Source: Streptomyces canus (GTDB lineage Bacteria > Actinomycetota > Actinomycetes > Streptomycetales > Streptomycetaceae). Taken from it: 64,000 nt of DNA. The stretch lies in assembly GCF_030816965.1 (NCBI RefSeq), contig NZ_JAUSYQ010000002.1, positions 4,373,001-4,437,000 of the forward strand. Reading direction: 5' to 3'. Both the position numbers and the translations under genes were made by a program. The first letter of the stretch is position 1. Each line of letters starts with the position of its first letter. This document shows positions 43,953 through 53,317 of the stretch, in pieces. The notes beneath the pieces are model-generated. The model was not told the DNA's origin. It worked only from the letters and a program-made list of their open reading frames with translations, and searched no databases.

Positions 43953-44771
43953 CCCGTCCGCCAGGTCCGCCACCACCGCCGCATGGTCCGACGGCCAGAC
44001 CCCGTCCACCGGACCGTCGCCCGCGCGCCGGACGCCCAGGACATGGCCCAGCCCCCTAGCCCCTGGCGGGCCCACGTGGATGTAGTCGATACGGACCGGT
44101 GGGGCCACGCGGACGTACGGGTTCGCCGGGTCCCACGTCGCGGAGGGTGCCGTCGGATCCGCGTACTCCCAGGCGTCCAGGAAGAGTTGGTCCGGGGCGG
44201 CCGGGGCCGTCTTGTAGCCGCCGAAGAGGCGGACCTCGTCGGAGTCGGGCCAGGCGTTGAAGTCGCCGGTGATCACCGGGGGGAACTCGGTGCCGGAGCG
44301 GTGGGCGGCCACGAACTCCGCCAGCGCTGTGACCTGTTGGCAGCGGATCGCAGAGGCGGTGGGGGCCGAGGTGAGGTGGGTGGTGAAGAAGGGGATGTCG
44401 TACGACGGGCCGGCCAGCCGGGTGTGGAAGGCGAGGCGGCCGTCGTCCAGCGCATCGGGGGCCGGCAGCCGCAGGACCGCCTGGTCGATCACCGGCCAGC
44501 GGCTCAGCACCGCGTTGCCGACCTCGACCCCCGGGTCGCCGATCCGCCGCTGCCAGCGCTCCGAGGCGGGCGACGGGGCCCACGCCCAGTGCAGGCCGAG
44601 CTCGCCCGCGAGCCACTCCGCGAGGTTCTCACCACCTGAACCGCCCGCCGACCACACCTCCTGCAGGCCCACCACATCCGGCCGCAGCTCCCGCAGCACC
44701 GTCAGGATCGCCTTCTGGCGTTCCTCCCACGGTCCGAAGCGCCACCACAGGTTCCAGGTCACCACGCGCAT
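43944..44771 (-). CDS. endonuclease/exonuclease/phosphatase family protein
   Basis: The 275-residue protein is a complete EEP-fold hydrolase: RVVTWNLWWRFG, GLQEVWSAG (metal Glu), FFTTHLTSAP (His), VITGDFNAWPDSDEV (Asp-x-Asn) and WPSDHAAVVADL (Asp-His). The family includes nucleases and phospholipid phosphatases; the target here is not evident. No signal peptide is visible, so it acts in the cytoplasm. Confidence 0.9.
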   Translation of the reverse strand: MRVVTWNLWWRFGPWEERQKAILTVLRELRPDVVGLQEVWSAGGSGGENLAEWLAGELGLHWAWAPSPASERWQRRIGDPGVEVGNAVLSRWPVIDQAVLRLPAPDALDDGRLAFHTRLAGPSYDIPFFTTHLTSAPTASAIRCQQVTALAEFVAAHRSGTEFPPVITGDFNAWPDSDEVRLFGGYKTAPAAPDQLFLDAWEYADPTAPSATWDPANPYVRVAPPVRIDYIHVGPPGARGLGHVLGVRRAGDGPVDGVWPSDHAAVVADLADGSE

Positions 44772-44875
44772 CGCCTACACCCCTCGTCCGCCCGGCCGCA
44801 CCCTGAGATCATCGAGGCCGACGGTCAGGTTACGGAAGACCGGAGAGAAGACCAGAGACAGGAGTCTCACCACCC

Positions 44876-45268
44876 ATGTCCCGCGACGCCGAGCGCAAGT
44901 ACCGCGCAGCCACGGCCTTCCAGCGCCGCCTCAACCCGATCATGCGCCGACTGCCGCTCCAGACCGTCCTGGAGACCACCGGCCGCACCTCGGGCCTGCC
45001 CCGCAGGACCCCGGTGGGCGGCAAGCGGGTCGGCCAGTCCTTCTGGCTGGTCTCCGAGTTCGGCGAGCGTTCGCAGTACGTCCGCAACATCAAGGCGGAT
45101 CCCCGGGTGCGGGTGCGCATCCGGGGGCGGTGGCACGCCGGGACCGCCCATCTCATGCCGGACGACGACACCGCCGTACGACTGCGCTCGCTGCCCCTGA
45201 TGAACAGCGCGGCGGTACGGGCCATAGGGGCCGGGCAGTTGACCGTGCGGGTGGATCTGGACCGCTGA
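44876..45268 (+). CDS. DDN-like deazaflavin-dependent nitroreductase (DUF385)
   Basis: The 130-residue protein has the split-barrel of F420-dependent DDN-type enzymes: LETTGRTSGLPRRTPVGG binds the cofactor phosphates, WLVSEFGERSQYVRNIKADP and VRVRIRGRW continue the fold. Members reduce quinones or nitro compounds with F420H2. It may use the cofactor made by FbiC encoded at 34.6 kb. It stands alone before the MmyB-like regulator. Confidence 0.85.
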   Translation: MSRDAERKYRAATAFQRRLNPIMRRLPLQTVLETTGRTSGLPRRTPVGGKRVGQSFWLVSEFGERSQYVRNIKADPRVRVRIRGRWHAGTAHLMPDDDTAVRLRSLPLMNSAAVRAIGAGQLTVRVDLDR

Positions 45269-45407
45269 GGAGCCTGCCAACTAGGCAGCGAGCAAGACCT
45301 GTCCTGGGACGATCAGGCTCTGGGTAAGGCCCTTTCCGATACGGTGGATCGCGCCGAACCGGACAGTCCCTTCGGCATGTGTTGTGTTCGCGGAGGCTGA
45401 GAGAAGG

Positions 45408-46232
45408 ATGGACCGGTCGCTGCTGGCCGACTTTCTCCGGGCACGCCGGGAGGTGCTGCAACCGGAGGACGTCGGGCTTCCCCGCGGGCCGCGGCGTCGT
45501 ACCGGGGGGCTGCGGCGCGAGGAGGTCGCCGCGCTGGCCGGCATGTCGGTCGACTACTACAGCCGGATCGAGCAGCAGCGCGGTCCGATGCCGTCCGAGC
45601 AGGTGCTCGCCGGGCTCGCCCGGGGACTGCACCTCAGCCTGAGCGAGCGGGACCACCTCTTCGACCTCGCCGGGCACTCGGCACCGCGGCGGCACCTGCG
45701 CGAGGACCACGTCAGCCCCACCATGATGCGCATCGTCGAACGGCTCGCGGACACACCGGCGTTGGTGATGTCCCGCTTCAACGAGACGCTGCTGCAGAAT
45801 CAATCGGCGGTCGCCCTGCTCGGCGACTACACCGGCTTCACCGGAATGTCCCGCTACCTGGTCTACCGCTGGTTCACCGACCCCGCACAACGCGAGCTCT
45901 ACCCCGCCGAGGACCACGATCTACGAGGCAGGGTCTTCACCTCGGAGATCCGGGCGGCGTACACGGCGGACCCTCAGGGAACCGCAGGTGAGATCGTCAC
46001 CGCACTGCTGGAGGTCAGCCCGGAATTCGCCGAGGTCTGGCGGTTGCACGAGGTGGACGTCACCCACCACAACGACCTCAAGCGCTACCGCCATCCCGAG
46101 CTGGGCGAACTGGAGCTGTACTGCCAGCGCCTGATCGACCCCGACCAGGCCCAGGAACTGCTCGTCTTCTCCGCCACACCCGGCTCACCCAGCTACGAAA
46201 AGCTCCAACTCCTGGCCACCGTGCGGGACTAG
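45408..46232 (+). CDS. MmyB-like helix-turn-helix regulator (copy 1)
   Basis: The 274-residue protein has an XRE helix-turn-helix (GGLRREEVAALAGMSVDYYS, residues 30-60) and a C-terminal MmyB-like ligand-binding PAS domain (MMRIVERLADTPALVMSRFN onward). It is nearly identical to the gene at 46891. The two agree almost base for base over the first 400 and last 200 bases and differ most in the middle. Its TAG stop is directly followed by the left terminal repeat of the inserted element, so its original C-terminus may have been cut by the insertion. Confidence 0.88.
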   Translation: MDRSLLADFLRARREVLQPEDVGLPRGPRRRTGGLRREEVAALAGMSVDYYSRIEQQRGPMPSEQVLAGLARGLHLSLSERDHLFDLAGHSAPRRHLREDHVSPTMMRIVERLADTPALVMSRFNETLLQNQSAVALLGDYTGFTGMSRYLVYRWFTDPAQRELYPAEDHDLRGRVFTSEIRAAYTADPQGTAGEIVTALLEVSPEFAEVWRLHEVDVTHHNDLKRYRHPELGELELYCQRLIDPDQAQELLVFSATPGSPSYEKLQLLATVRD

Positions 46233-46770
46233 TGCCGCATCAGGCAACGTTCGCCCTGCCGTGATGCAGCGCTCGGTTGCTGCGTCGGGCGGCATCGGGC
46301 GGCATCGGGCGGCCAGAATGATCACGTGGCTGAACGGGTGCAGGGGCACCGGTTCGGTGGTGACCTGGCGGCGGACCCAGATGGTGCTGTTCCGCGCAAA
46401 GCATGCCCGTGGCGAAGATCGCCGAGGCGACGTTCACCAGTGCGGACCGGGTCCGGATGTGATCCACAACTTCAACGCGGATGGCTTCGAGGCGCTCTAC
46501 CCGAAGTACAAGGGCGGCAGGCCCGCGCTACTACGCACGACGGCACCGACCACGCCAGCCACAAACAGCAGGGCAGCGTGATCCGCCGCTGCATCATCTG
46601 GCGGAACAAGCATGCCGCCGACGAACGCCTCCGCGAGGTCGTCAACAGGGCTGGGTCTGGGAGGGATGGGTGAGTGCGGCTACCGACGGAGACTTCGCCC
46701 TCGGCCCGCTCATCTGACACACACCACCGAGCGATGCCTCATGACAGGGCGAACGTTGCCTGATGCGGCA
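46233..46770 (+). mobile_element. 538-bp internally deleted IS630-type element with perfect 26-bp terminal repeats
   Basis: Bases 46233-46258 and 46745-46770 are perfect inverted complements (TGCCGCATCAGGCAACGTTC at the start of the left arm). Inside lie pieces of an IS630-type transposase. The N-terminal helix-turn-helix part reads MPVAKIAEATFTSADRVR, then VIHNFNADGFEALYPKYKGG. A C-terminal piece reads GSVIRRCIIWRNKHAADERL. They are in different frames, and the catalytic DDE middle is missing. The element could move only with a transposase supplied elsewhere, so it resembles a MITE. It sits exactly between two duplicate regulator genes. Confidence 0.8.
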
Positions 46771-46890
46771 ACGAGTCATCTCCACCTGCACCGCTCGGTC
46801 TGCCACGGACAACTTGTCCGTGGATAAGTAAGGCCTTCATCCGGGTTCTGATCAACGCCACGCTTGCTCAGTCGAACAAGGGAGGCTGAG

Positions 46891-47757
46891 ATGGACCGGG
46901 CGCTGCTGGCCGACTTTCTCCGGGCACGCCGGGAGGTGCTGCAGCCGGAGGATGTGGGGCTTCCCCGCGGGCCGCGGCGTCGTACCGGGGGGCTGCGGCG
47001 CGAGGAGGTCGCCGCGTTGGCCGGCATGTCGGTCGACTACTACAGCCGGATCGAGCAGCAGCGCGGTCCGATGCCGTCCGAGCAGGTGCTCGCCGGGCTC
47101 GCCCGGGGACTGCACCTCAGCCTGAGCGAACGGGACCACCTCTTCGACCTCGCCGGGCACTCGGCGCCACGTCGGGTCCTGCGCGGGGATCACGTCAGCC
47201 CCACCATGATGCGCATCGTCGAACGGCTCGCGGACACACCGGCGTTGGTGATGTCCCGGTTCAACGAGACGCTGCTGCAGACCCGTCCGGCCATCGCTCT
47301 GCTGGGCGACTACACCCGCTTCAGCGGAATGTCCCGCTACCTGGTCTACCGCTGGTTCACCGACCCCGCACAACGCGCGCTCTACCCCGCCGAGGACCAC
47401 GCCCTGCGCGGCAGGGTCTTCACCGTCGACCTGCGGACGGTGTACACCGCGGACCCGCAGGGCCGGGCCGGCGAGATCGTCGCGGCGCTCCTGGCCACCA
47501 GCGCCGAGTTCGCCGAGGTCTGGCGGCTGCACGAGGTGGACGTCACCCACCACAACGACCTCAAGCGCTACCGCCATCCCGAGCTGGGCGAACTGGAGCT
47601 GTACTGCCAGCGCCTGATCGACCCCGACCAGGCCCAGGAACTGCTCGTCTTCTCCGCCACACCCGGCTCACCCAGCTACGAAAAGCTCCAACTCCTGCCC
47701 GCCGTGGGCGCTCAGGCATCGCATGACCCAAAAGTGCTTCGAAAGGATTTCCCATGA
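46891..47757 (+). CDS. MmyB-like helix-turn-helix regulator (copy 2)
   Basis: The 288-residue protein has the same XRE helix-turn-helix and MmyB-like ligand domain as copy 1, plus a C-terminal extension (VGAQASHDPKVLRKDFP) that copy 1 lacks. GGGAGG precedes the ATG. Its stop overlaps the oxidoreductase start (ATGA), so it is co-translated with that gene and probably controls it. In Streptomyces this regulator type commonly adjoins a dehydrogenase that it represses. Confidence 0.9.
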   Translation: MDRALLADFLRARREVLQPEDVGLPRGPRRRTGGLRREEVAALAGMSVDYYSRIEQQRGPMPSEQVLAGLARGLHLSLSERDHLFDLAGHSAPRRVLRGDHVSPTMMRIVERLADTPALVMSRFNETLLQTRPAIALLGDYTRFSGMSRYLVYRWFTDPAQRALYPAEDHALRGRVFTVDLRTVYTADPQGRAGEIVAALLATSAEFAEVWRLHEVDVTHHNDLKRYRHPELGELELYCQRLIDPDQAQELLVFSATPGSPSYEKLQLLPAVGAQASHDPKVLRKDFP

Positions 47758-48698
47758 AGGCAGTACGTTTCCACGAGTTCGGCGAACCGAGCGTCCTGCG
47801 TCACGAGGACGTCGAGCAGCCCGTACCCGGCGCGGGCCAGGTTCTGATCCGGGTCGCCGCGACCTCCTTCAACGGTGTCGACGGCAACATCCGCGGGGGC
47901 TTCATGCAGGGCCCCATCCCGGTGACGTTGCCGCACACTCCCGGCATCGACGTCTCCGGCACGGTCGAGTCGCTGGGTGAGGGCGTGGCCGGCCTCGAGA
48001 TCGGCGATCGGGTCGTCGGCTTCCTGCCGATGGCGGAGACCGGCGCTGCCGCGGAGTACGTGGTGGCTCCGGCCGAGATACTGACGCCGGCGCCCCGGAG
48101 CATCCCGCTGCCCGACGCCGCCGCGCTGCCGTTGGTGGGTCTCACGGCCTGGCAGGCCCTGTTCGACCACGCGAAGCTGGCGCCGGGGCAGCGCGTGCTC
48201 ATCAACGGCGCGGGCGGCGCGGTCGGCGGCTACGCCGTGCAGCTGGCCAAGAACGCCGGCGCGTACGTGATCGCCACAGCCGGCCCGCGCAGCAGCGAGC
48301 ACGTCGCGACGGCGGGTGCCGACGAGGTCGTCGACCACACCGCCACCGAGGTGACCGCGGCGGTGACCGAGCCGGTCGACGTCGTGCTCAACCTCGCGCC
48401 GATCGAGCCGGCGCAGCTGGCCGGGCTGCTCACCGTGATCCGTTCCGGTGGAGTGCTGGTGAACACCACGGTGTGGATGCCCGCGCCCAGCGACGAACCA
48501 CGCGGCGTGCGCGGCATCGACCTGTTCGTCAACAGCGACGCCGAACAGCTGTCGCGGCTGGTGTCGCTGGTCGACTCCGGCGAGCTGCGCGTCGACGTGG
48601 CGCAGCGAGTGCCGCTGGTGGAGCTGCCGGCAGTCCACACCCGGGCCGCCACGGGCGAGCTGCACGGCAAGGTCGTCATCGTCGCGCCCGGCACCTGA
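47754..48698 (+). CDS. NADP-dependent quinone oxidoreductase-like protein
   Basis: The 314-residue protein is a medium-chain dehydrogenase of the zinc-free quinone oxidoreductase type. Its N-terminal catalytic domain reads KAVRFHEFGEPSVLRHEDVE, and the cofactor motif is VLINGAGGAVGGYAVQLAK. The zinc-binding Cys set is absent. It is translationally coupled to the MmyB-like regulator upstream and precedes a cupin gene by 36 bp, forming a three-gene operon with regulator and cupin. Confidence 0.9.
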   Translation: MKAVRFHEFGEPSVLRHEDVEQPVPGAGQVLIRVAATSFNGVDGNIRGGFMQGPIPVTLPHTPGIDVSGTVESLGEGVAGLEIGDRVVGFLPMAETGAAAEYVVAPAEILTPAPRSIPLPDAAALPLVGLTAWQALFDHAKLAPGQRVLINGAGGAVGGYAVQLAKNAGAYVIATAGPRSSEHVATAGADEVVDHTATEVTAAVTEPVDVVLNLAPIEPAQLAGLLTVIRSGGVLVNTTVWMPAPSDEPRGVRGIDLFVNSDAEQLSRLVSLVDSGELRVDVAQRVPLVELPAVHTRAATGELHGKVVIVAPGT

Positions 48699-48734
48699 TC
48701 CTCACCTGACCGCCCCTTGAAGGAGACGCCCCCG

Positions 48735-49235
48735 ATGATTCCCGACGATGACCCGTCCCGCTCGCTGACCGTGGCGGACCCCGACGATCCCGGCACGACG
48801 CACATCGCTCTGGTGGGCAACACGTACGCCATGCTGGTCACCGGCGAGCAGACCGACGGCCGGTACTGCCTGATCGACATGCGCGTCCCCGACGGCGGCG
48901 GCCCGCCGCCGCACCGGCACGACTTCGAGGAGATGTTCACGATCCTCGAGGGCGAGATCGAGTTCACCTTCCGCGGCGAGAAGCACACGGTGCGGGCCGG
49001 GTCCACGGTCAACATCCCGGCCAACGCTCCGCACAACTTCCGCAACGCCTCGGGGGCGCCGGCCCGCATGCTGTGCATGTGCACCCCCGCCGGCCAGGAC
49101 GAGTACTTCACGCGCATCGGCGATGTCGTCGCGGGCAAGGACGCGCCGCCGCCGCAGCTGTCGGAGGACGAGCTCATGGAGCGCCGCCGCCGCGCGGTCG
49201 AGTTGGCCTCGACGTACCGGAGCGAGTTCCTGTGA
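48735..49235 (+). CDS. cupin domain protein
   Basis: The 166-residue protein carries both cupin motifs: GGPPPHRHDFEEMFTILEG (His, His, Glu ligands) and NIPANAPHNFRNAS (His). A helical C-terminal tail follows (LSEDELMERRRRAVELASTY). AAGGAG lies nine bases before the ATG. It is the last gene of the regulator-oxidoreductase-cupin operon. The substrate is unknown. Confidence 0.88.
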   Translation: MIPDDDPSRSLTVADPDDPGTTHIALVGNTYAMLVTGEQTDGRYCLIDMRVPDGGGPPPHRHDFEEMFTILEGEIEFTFRGEKHTVRAGSTVNIPANAPHNFRNASGAPARMLCMCTPAGQDEYFTRIGDVVAGKDAPPPQLSEDELMERRRRAVELASTYRSEFL

Positions 49236-49257
49236 GGGGCAGGAGCACATGAGCAAG

Positions 49258-49304
49258 CGGCGCGGCGGCGGCCCCCGCTCCAGCGGGAAGCCACCGCCGC
49301 GCCG
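49258..49304. terminator. terminator after the cupin operon
   Basis: A GC-rich arm GCGGCGCGGCGGCGG pairs with CCACCGCCGCGCCGC around 17 nt with one mismatch, between convergent genes. Confidence 0.6.
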
Positions 49305-49322
49305 CTCAGAAGGTCACATGTG

Positions 49323-49859
49323 TCACTTCGCCGGCTTGTAGAAGGCGTACGTCGCGGTGTACGCCACGCTCACCTGGTCCGTGCCGGTGCAGGCGGTGGC
49401 CGGGGCGACACCGCCGGTGGTGTTCAGGCGCTGTATGTAGGAGACGCCCGCGAAGACGCCCGCGCCCCGGGTGGCGGTGGCCTGGAGCAGGAGCTCGGGG
49501 ATGGTGCCGGTCTTGGGGGAGCTGGCGATCGCCGCGGCGTTCACCGCGCTGCCGTCCACCGTGGAGACCCAGACGGGGCCACGGGAGTGCAGGGCGACCG
49601 TGCGGCCTCTCCTGTCCGACAGGGTGGCGGCCGGCTCCAGGAGCTTCCAGGCACCGTCGGTGCAGGTGTAGGTCTGCACGCCCCGGGCCGGGTAGACGCC
49701 CGTCAGCTTGTTGCCGTCGGGCACCTTGAGGGCCGCGGGGGCCTTCACGGGCTTCGGCGCGGCGTCCGCGGGGGCCGCGTTACCGGCGGTCGTCCCCAGG
49801 AAGGCGGTCGCGGCGGCGAGGGCTGCGGTGGTCAGGGCGAGACGCTTGGTGAGCTTCAA
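49323..49859 (-). CDS. secreted DUF3455 protein
   Basis: The 178-residue protein has a signal peptide (KRLALTTAALAAATAFLGTT, cleavage near GNAA). One DUF3455 domain follows with ARGVQTYTCTDGAWKLLEP, HSRGPVWVSTVDGSAV and a C-terminal ATACTGTDQVSVAYTATYAF strand. Two Cys may form a disulphide. The family is known as secreted proteins of unknown function. Monocistronic. Confidence 0.88.
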   Translation of the reverse strand: MKLTKRLALTTAALAAATAFLGTTAGNAAPADAAPKPVKAPAALKVPDGNKLTGVYPARGVQTYTCTDGAWKLLEPAATLSDRRGRTVALHSRGPVWVSTVDGSAVNAAAIASSPKTGTIPELLLQATATRGAGVFAGVSYIQRLNTTGGVAPATACTGTDQVSVAYTATYAFYKPAK

Positions 49860-49977
49860 AACGGTTCTCCGGAAGGGTTCTTGACTGGCCTTCAGTACAG
49901 CGACATCGATGTCGCCGCCCCCGGTGCGGGACTCTACGGGCCCGCCCGAGGGTTACCGGCCAGTTGGCCGAACCTTG

Positions 49978-50040
49978 TCCAGAGAAGCCGCCTCCCCGTC
50001 CAGAGAAGCCGCCTCCCCGTCCCGAGAAGCCGCCTCACCC
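49978..50040. repeat. three tandem 21-bp repeats at the end of the aldehyde dehydrogenase gene
   Basis: Three head-to-tail copies of a 21-bp unit (GTCCAGAGAAGCCGCCTCCC plus one base, the third copy with small changes) abut the stop codon of the aldehyde dehydrogenase gene. They have no coding role. Confidence 0.75.
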
Positions 50041-51576
50041 CGGCCAGACGATCGACTGCACCTCGCTGTAGGCGTGCAGCGCGTACGACCCGCAGTCCCG
50101 TCCGACCCCGCTGCTGCGGAAGCCTCCGAACGGCGCCTCCATGTTGCGGCCGACCGTGTTGACCCCGACTCCCCCAGCTCGTAGTCGTCGTGCCACTCGG
50201 AAGGCGCGGGCGACGTCCCCGGACCAGACGTAGTCGATGAGGCCGTAGTCGCTGTCGTTGGCGAGCGCGATGCCCTCCTCCTCGTCGTCGAAGGGCGTCA
50301 CGGTCACGACCGGGCCGAAGATCTCCTCGCGGACGACCCGCATGTCGCGGTGGCAGTCGGCGAGGAGGGTGGGGGCGACGTAGAAACCGCGGTCGAGAGC
50401 AGGACGTTCACCGCCGACGACCACGCGGGCGCCTTCCTTGCGGCCGAGTTCGACGTACGACTCCACCCGCTCCCGGTGCGCCGCCGAGATCACCGGCCCG
50501 ACGACCGTCCCCGCCTCCCGGGGGTTGCCGACCTTCAATCTGCCTGTGTATCCGGCCAGTTGATCGACGAGTCGCTCGTAGATGCCCCGCTGCACCAGCA
50601 CCCGCGTCGGTGCCGTACAGATCTGTCCGCTGTAGAAGGAGAAGGTGGTTCCGATCCCGGCCACGGCCGACGCGAGATCCGCGTCCTCGAAGACGACCGC
50701 CGCTCCCTTCCCGCCCAGCTCCATCAACTGCCGCTTCATGGACCGCCCGCACACCTCGCCGATGCGCTGTCCGACCGCCGTGGAGCCGGTGAAGCTGACC
50801 ATGTCGACGTCCGGGGAGTCGACCGCGGCCTCACCGACCTCCACGGAACGGCCGCTCACCACGTTCACGACCCCGCGCGGCACCCCGGCGGCCTCCAGCG
50901 CCTCCGCCATGCGGTAGACGGAGAGGGGGTCCTGCGGGGCGGGCTTCACGACCACCGTGTTGCCCATGGCGAGCGCGGGGGCGATCTTGCCCGCCGGGTT
51001 CGCCCAGGGGTTGTTGTACGACGTGATGCAGGTGACGACCCCCACGGGCTGCCGGACGGCCAGCGCGCCCATCACCGCGGCCTTCCCCATCGGCCCGGCC
51101 TCGTTGATCTGCGGCGGGATCGCCCACTCGGCGGGCTCGACCTGCGCGTACCGCCGGAAGCGGGCGGCGGCGACGCCGACCTGCATCCCTCGGGCCACAC
51201 CCGTGGTCGCGCCGGTCTCGGCCTGGGCGAGTTCGGCGTACGGCACCAGGCGGGAACGGATGATGTCGGAGGCCCGGGCCAGCAAAGCGCCCCGTTCCTC
51301 CGGCGTCGTGCGCGACCACGCCCCGAAGGCCTCGCGGGCCGCGGCACAGGCCGCGTGCACCTGATCCCGCGAGGCCTCCGGAGCCCACCCGACGGTCTCC
51401 TCGGTGGCCGGATCGACCACCGCGTAGTGGCCGCCGTCGGGCGCCACCCACTCCCCACCGACGAACAGCTTCTGCGCGTCCGAGGAACCACCCGAGCCGG
51501 TCACCTGGCGGGCACCCCCCGAAGAACCACCGGAACCACCGGAACCACCACCCGAAGCACCGCCCGACGGAGTCAC
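50035..51576 (-). CDS. aldehyde dehydrogenase
   Basis: The 513-residue protein has the complete ALDH fold: the cofactor region SYNNPWANPAGKIAPALAMG and VVKPAPQDP, FTGSTAVGQRI, the general-base Glu in LMELGGKGAAVVF, and the nucleophile Cys in YSGQICTAPTRV. The start is a GTG overlapping the upstream stop (GTGA), which gives an unusual N-terminal 35 residues made almost only of Gly and Ser; the true start could be the later Val of VTGSGGSSDAQ. It is the last gene of an operon with an amidohydrolase and an LLM oxidoreductase. Confidence 0.88.
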   Translation of the reverse strand: MTPSGGASGGGSGGSGGSSGGARQVTGSGGSSDAQKLFVGGEWVAPDGGHYAVVDPATEETVGWAPEASRDQVHAACAAAREAFGAWSRTTPEERGALLARASDIIRSRLVPYAELAQAETGATTGVARGMQVGVAAARFRRYAQVEPAEWAIPPQINEAGPMGKAAVMGALAVRQPVGVVTCITSYNNPWANPAGKIAPALAMGNTVVVKPAPQDPLSVYRMAEALEAAGVPRGVVNVVSGRSVEVGEAAVDSPDVDMVSFTGSTAVGQRIGEVCGRSMKRQLMELGGKGAAVVFEDADLASAVAGIGTTFSFYSGQICTAPTRVLVQRGIYERLVDQLAGYTGRLKVGNPREAGTVVGPVISAAHRERVESYVELGRKEGARVVVGGERPALDRGFYVAPTLLADCHRDMRVVREEIFGPVVTVTPFDDEEEGIALANDSDYGLIDYVWSGDVARAFRVARRLRAGGVGVNTVGRNMEAPFGGFRSSGVGRDCGSYALHAYSEVQSIVWPG

Positions 51577-53303
51577 CTCGTGCTCACCGTCCGCGTGTCC
51601 CGCCCGGACCGCAGCACCCGGCCCGGTACGGCCCCGCTCACCACGTCGTCCCGGATCGCCTCGACCCCGTTGACCCACACGGCCCGTACCCCGATGGCCT
51701 TGGAGTCGAGCCGCGGGCTGTCACCCGGCAGGTCGTGCACCAGGGTGGCCGTGCCCGCGGCGATCCGTTCCGGGTCGAAGAGCACGAGGTCCGCATGGAA
51801 GCCCTCCTCGATCCGTCCGCGCTCGCGCAGGCCGAACAGCTGGGCCGGGTCGTCGGTGAGCATCTTCACGGCCTGCTCCAACGACGTCAGCCGCCGCCCG
51901 CGCAGACAGTCCCCGATGAAGCGGGTCGTGTACGGCGCCCCGCACATCCGGTCCAGATGCGCGCCGGCGTCGGACCCGCCGAGCAGCACGTCCTCGTGCT
52001 GCCAGGCCTCGGCACGCATCGCCCAGGACGCCGGGTCGTTGTCGGTGGGCATGGGCCACAGGACCGTACGCAACGAGTCGGCCGCGCAGATGTCGACCAG
52101 CGCGGCGAAGGGCTCCTGCCCGCGCTCGGCCGCGATGTCCTCCACGACCCGCCCGCTGAGTCCGCGGTTCGTCTCGCTGTAGGTGTCGCCGATGACGTAC
52201 CGCCCGAAGTTGGTCAGCCGTCGGAAGACCCCGGCCTCCTTGGACTGGGACTGCCTGAGCAGTTCCTTCTGTACGTCGGGATCGCGCAGCCGCTCGATCC
52301 GCTCGGGGACGGGCAGTGCGAGAACCGGTCCCCAGCCGGGGATCAGGTTCAGCGCGCAGAAGGTGCCCAGGGACATGTTCATCGGGGTGAGGATCGGCAT
52401 GGTCAGCGCCACCACCCGGCCGCCCGCCTTCCGGGCCTGCTCGCTCGCGAACAGCTGCCGCGGCACCCGCTCCGGCACAGACGAGTCGATGGTCAGCACG
52501 TTCCAGTTCAACGGCCGCCCGGCCGCCGCGCTCATCTCCGCGAACAGTTCGATCTCGGCGTCGCTGAACTGGTCGAGACACCCGGCGACGATCGCCTCGA
52601 TCTGCGTCCCCTCGTGCTCCCCGACGGCCCGTGACAGGGCCAGCAGCTCGGCGGGCAGCGCGTGCCGGGACGCCACGGGCTTTCCGTCGCCGTCGGAGTG
52701 CGTGGACGACTGGGTGGTGGAGAAACCCCAGGCGCCGGCGTCCATGGCCTCGTGGAACAGCCGCAGCATCTGGGCGAGTTGCTCCTCGGACGGCTGCCCT
52801 CCGATGGCCTCCGGCCCCATGACATACCGCCGCAGCGCGCAATGGCCCACCATGAAACCGGCGTTGACCGCGATCCGGCCTTCGAGAGCGTCCAGGTACT
52901 CGCCGAAGGAGTGCCAGCTCCAGGGTGCCCCCTCCTCCAGAGCGACCAGCGACATCCCCTCGACCTTGGACATCATCCGGCGGGTGTAGTCGGCGTCGTC
53001 CGGGCGGCCCGGGTTCAGCGGCGCCAGGGTGAAGCCGCAGTTCCCGGCGGCGACCGTGGTGACCCCGTGGTTGAGGGAAGGGGTCGCGTACGGGTCCCAG
53101 AACAGCTGGGCATCGTAGTGGGTGTGGGGGTCGACGAACCCGGGGGCGAGGACGAGTCCGGTGGCGTCCTCGCTGGTGCGGGCGTCTTCGGTGACGTGGC
53201 CGACGACGGCGATACGACCGTCACGGATGCCGACGTCGGCGATGCGGGCGGGGGCGCCCGTGCCGTCGACGACGGTCGCCCCTTTGATGAGGTGGTCGAG
53301 CAT
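51573..53303 (-). CDS. amidohydrolase of the D-aminoacylase type
   Basis: The 576-residue protein is a metal-dependent amidohydrolase: GLVLAPGFVDPHTHYDAQLF holds the first two metal His residues, HGVTTVAAGNCGFTLAP the Cys region typical of N-acyl-D-amino-acid deacylases, and LLGGSDAGAHLDRM the final Asp. In catabolic clusters these proteins open lactams or cleave N-acyl or cyclic amide substrates; the substrate here is unknown. It is 14 bp downstream of the LLM oxidoreductase and overlaps the aldehyde dehydrogenase start. Confidence 0.9.
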   Translation of the reverse strand: MLDHLIKGATVVDGTGAPARIADVGIRDGRIAVVGHVTEDARTSEDATGLVLAPGFVDPHTHYDAQLFWDPYATPSLNHGVTTVAAGNCGFTLAPLNPGRPDDADYTRRMMSKVEGMSLVALEEGAPWSWHSFGEYLDALEGRIAVNAGFMVGHCALRRYVMGPEAIGGQPSEEQLAQMLRLFHEAMDAGAWGFSTTQSSTHSDGDGKPVASRHALPAELLALSRAVGEHEGTQIEAIVAGCLDQFSDAEIELFAEMSAAAGRPLNWNVLTIDSSVPERVPRQLFASEQARKAGGRVVALTMPILTPMNMSLGTFCALNLIPGWGPVLALPVPERIERLRDPDVQKELLRQSQSKEAGVFRRLTNFGRYVIGDTYSETNRGLSGRVVEDIAAERGQEPFAALVDICAADSLRTVLWPMPTDNDPASWAMRAEAWQHEDVLLGGSDAGAHLDRMCGAPYTTRFIGDCLRGRRLTSLEQAVKMLTDDPAQLFGLRERGRIEEGFHADLVLFDPERIAAGTATLVHDLPGDSPRLDSKAIGVRAVWVNGVEAIRDDVVSGAVPGRVLRSGRDTRTVSTR

Positions 53304-53317
53304 GGAACCGAACCCCC

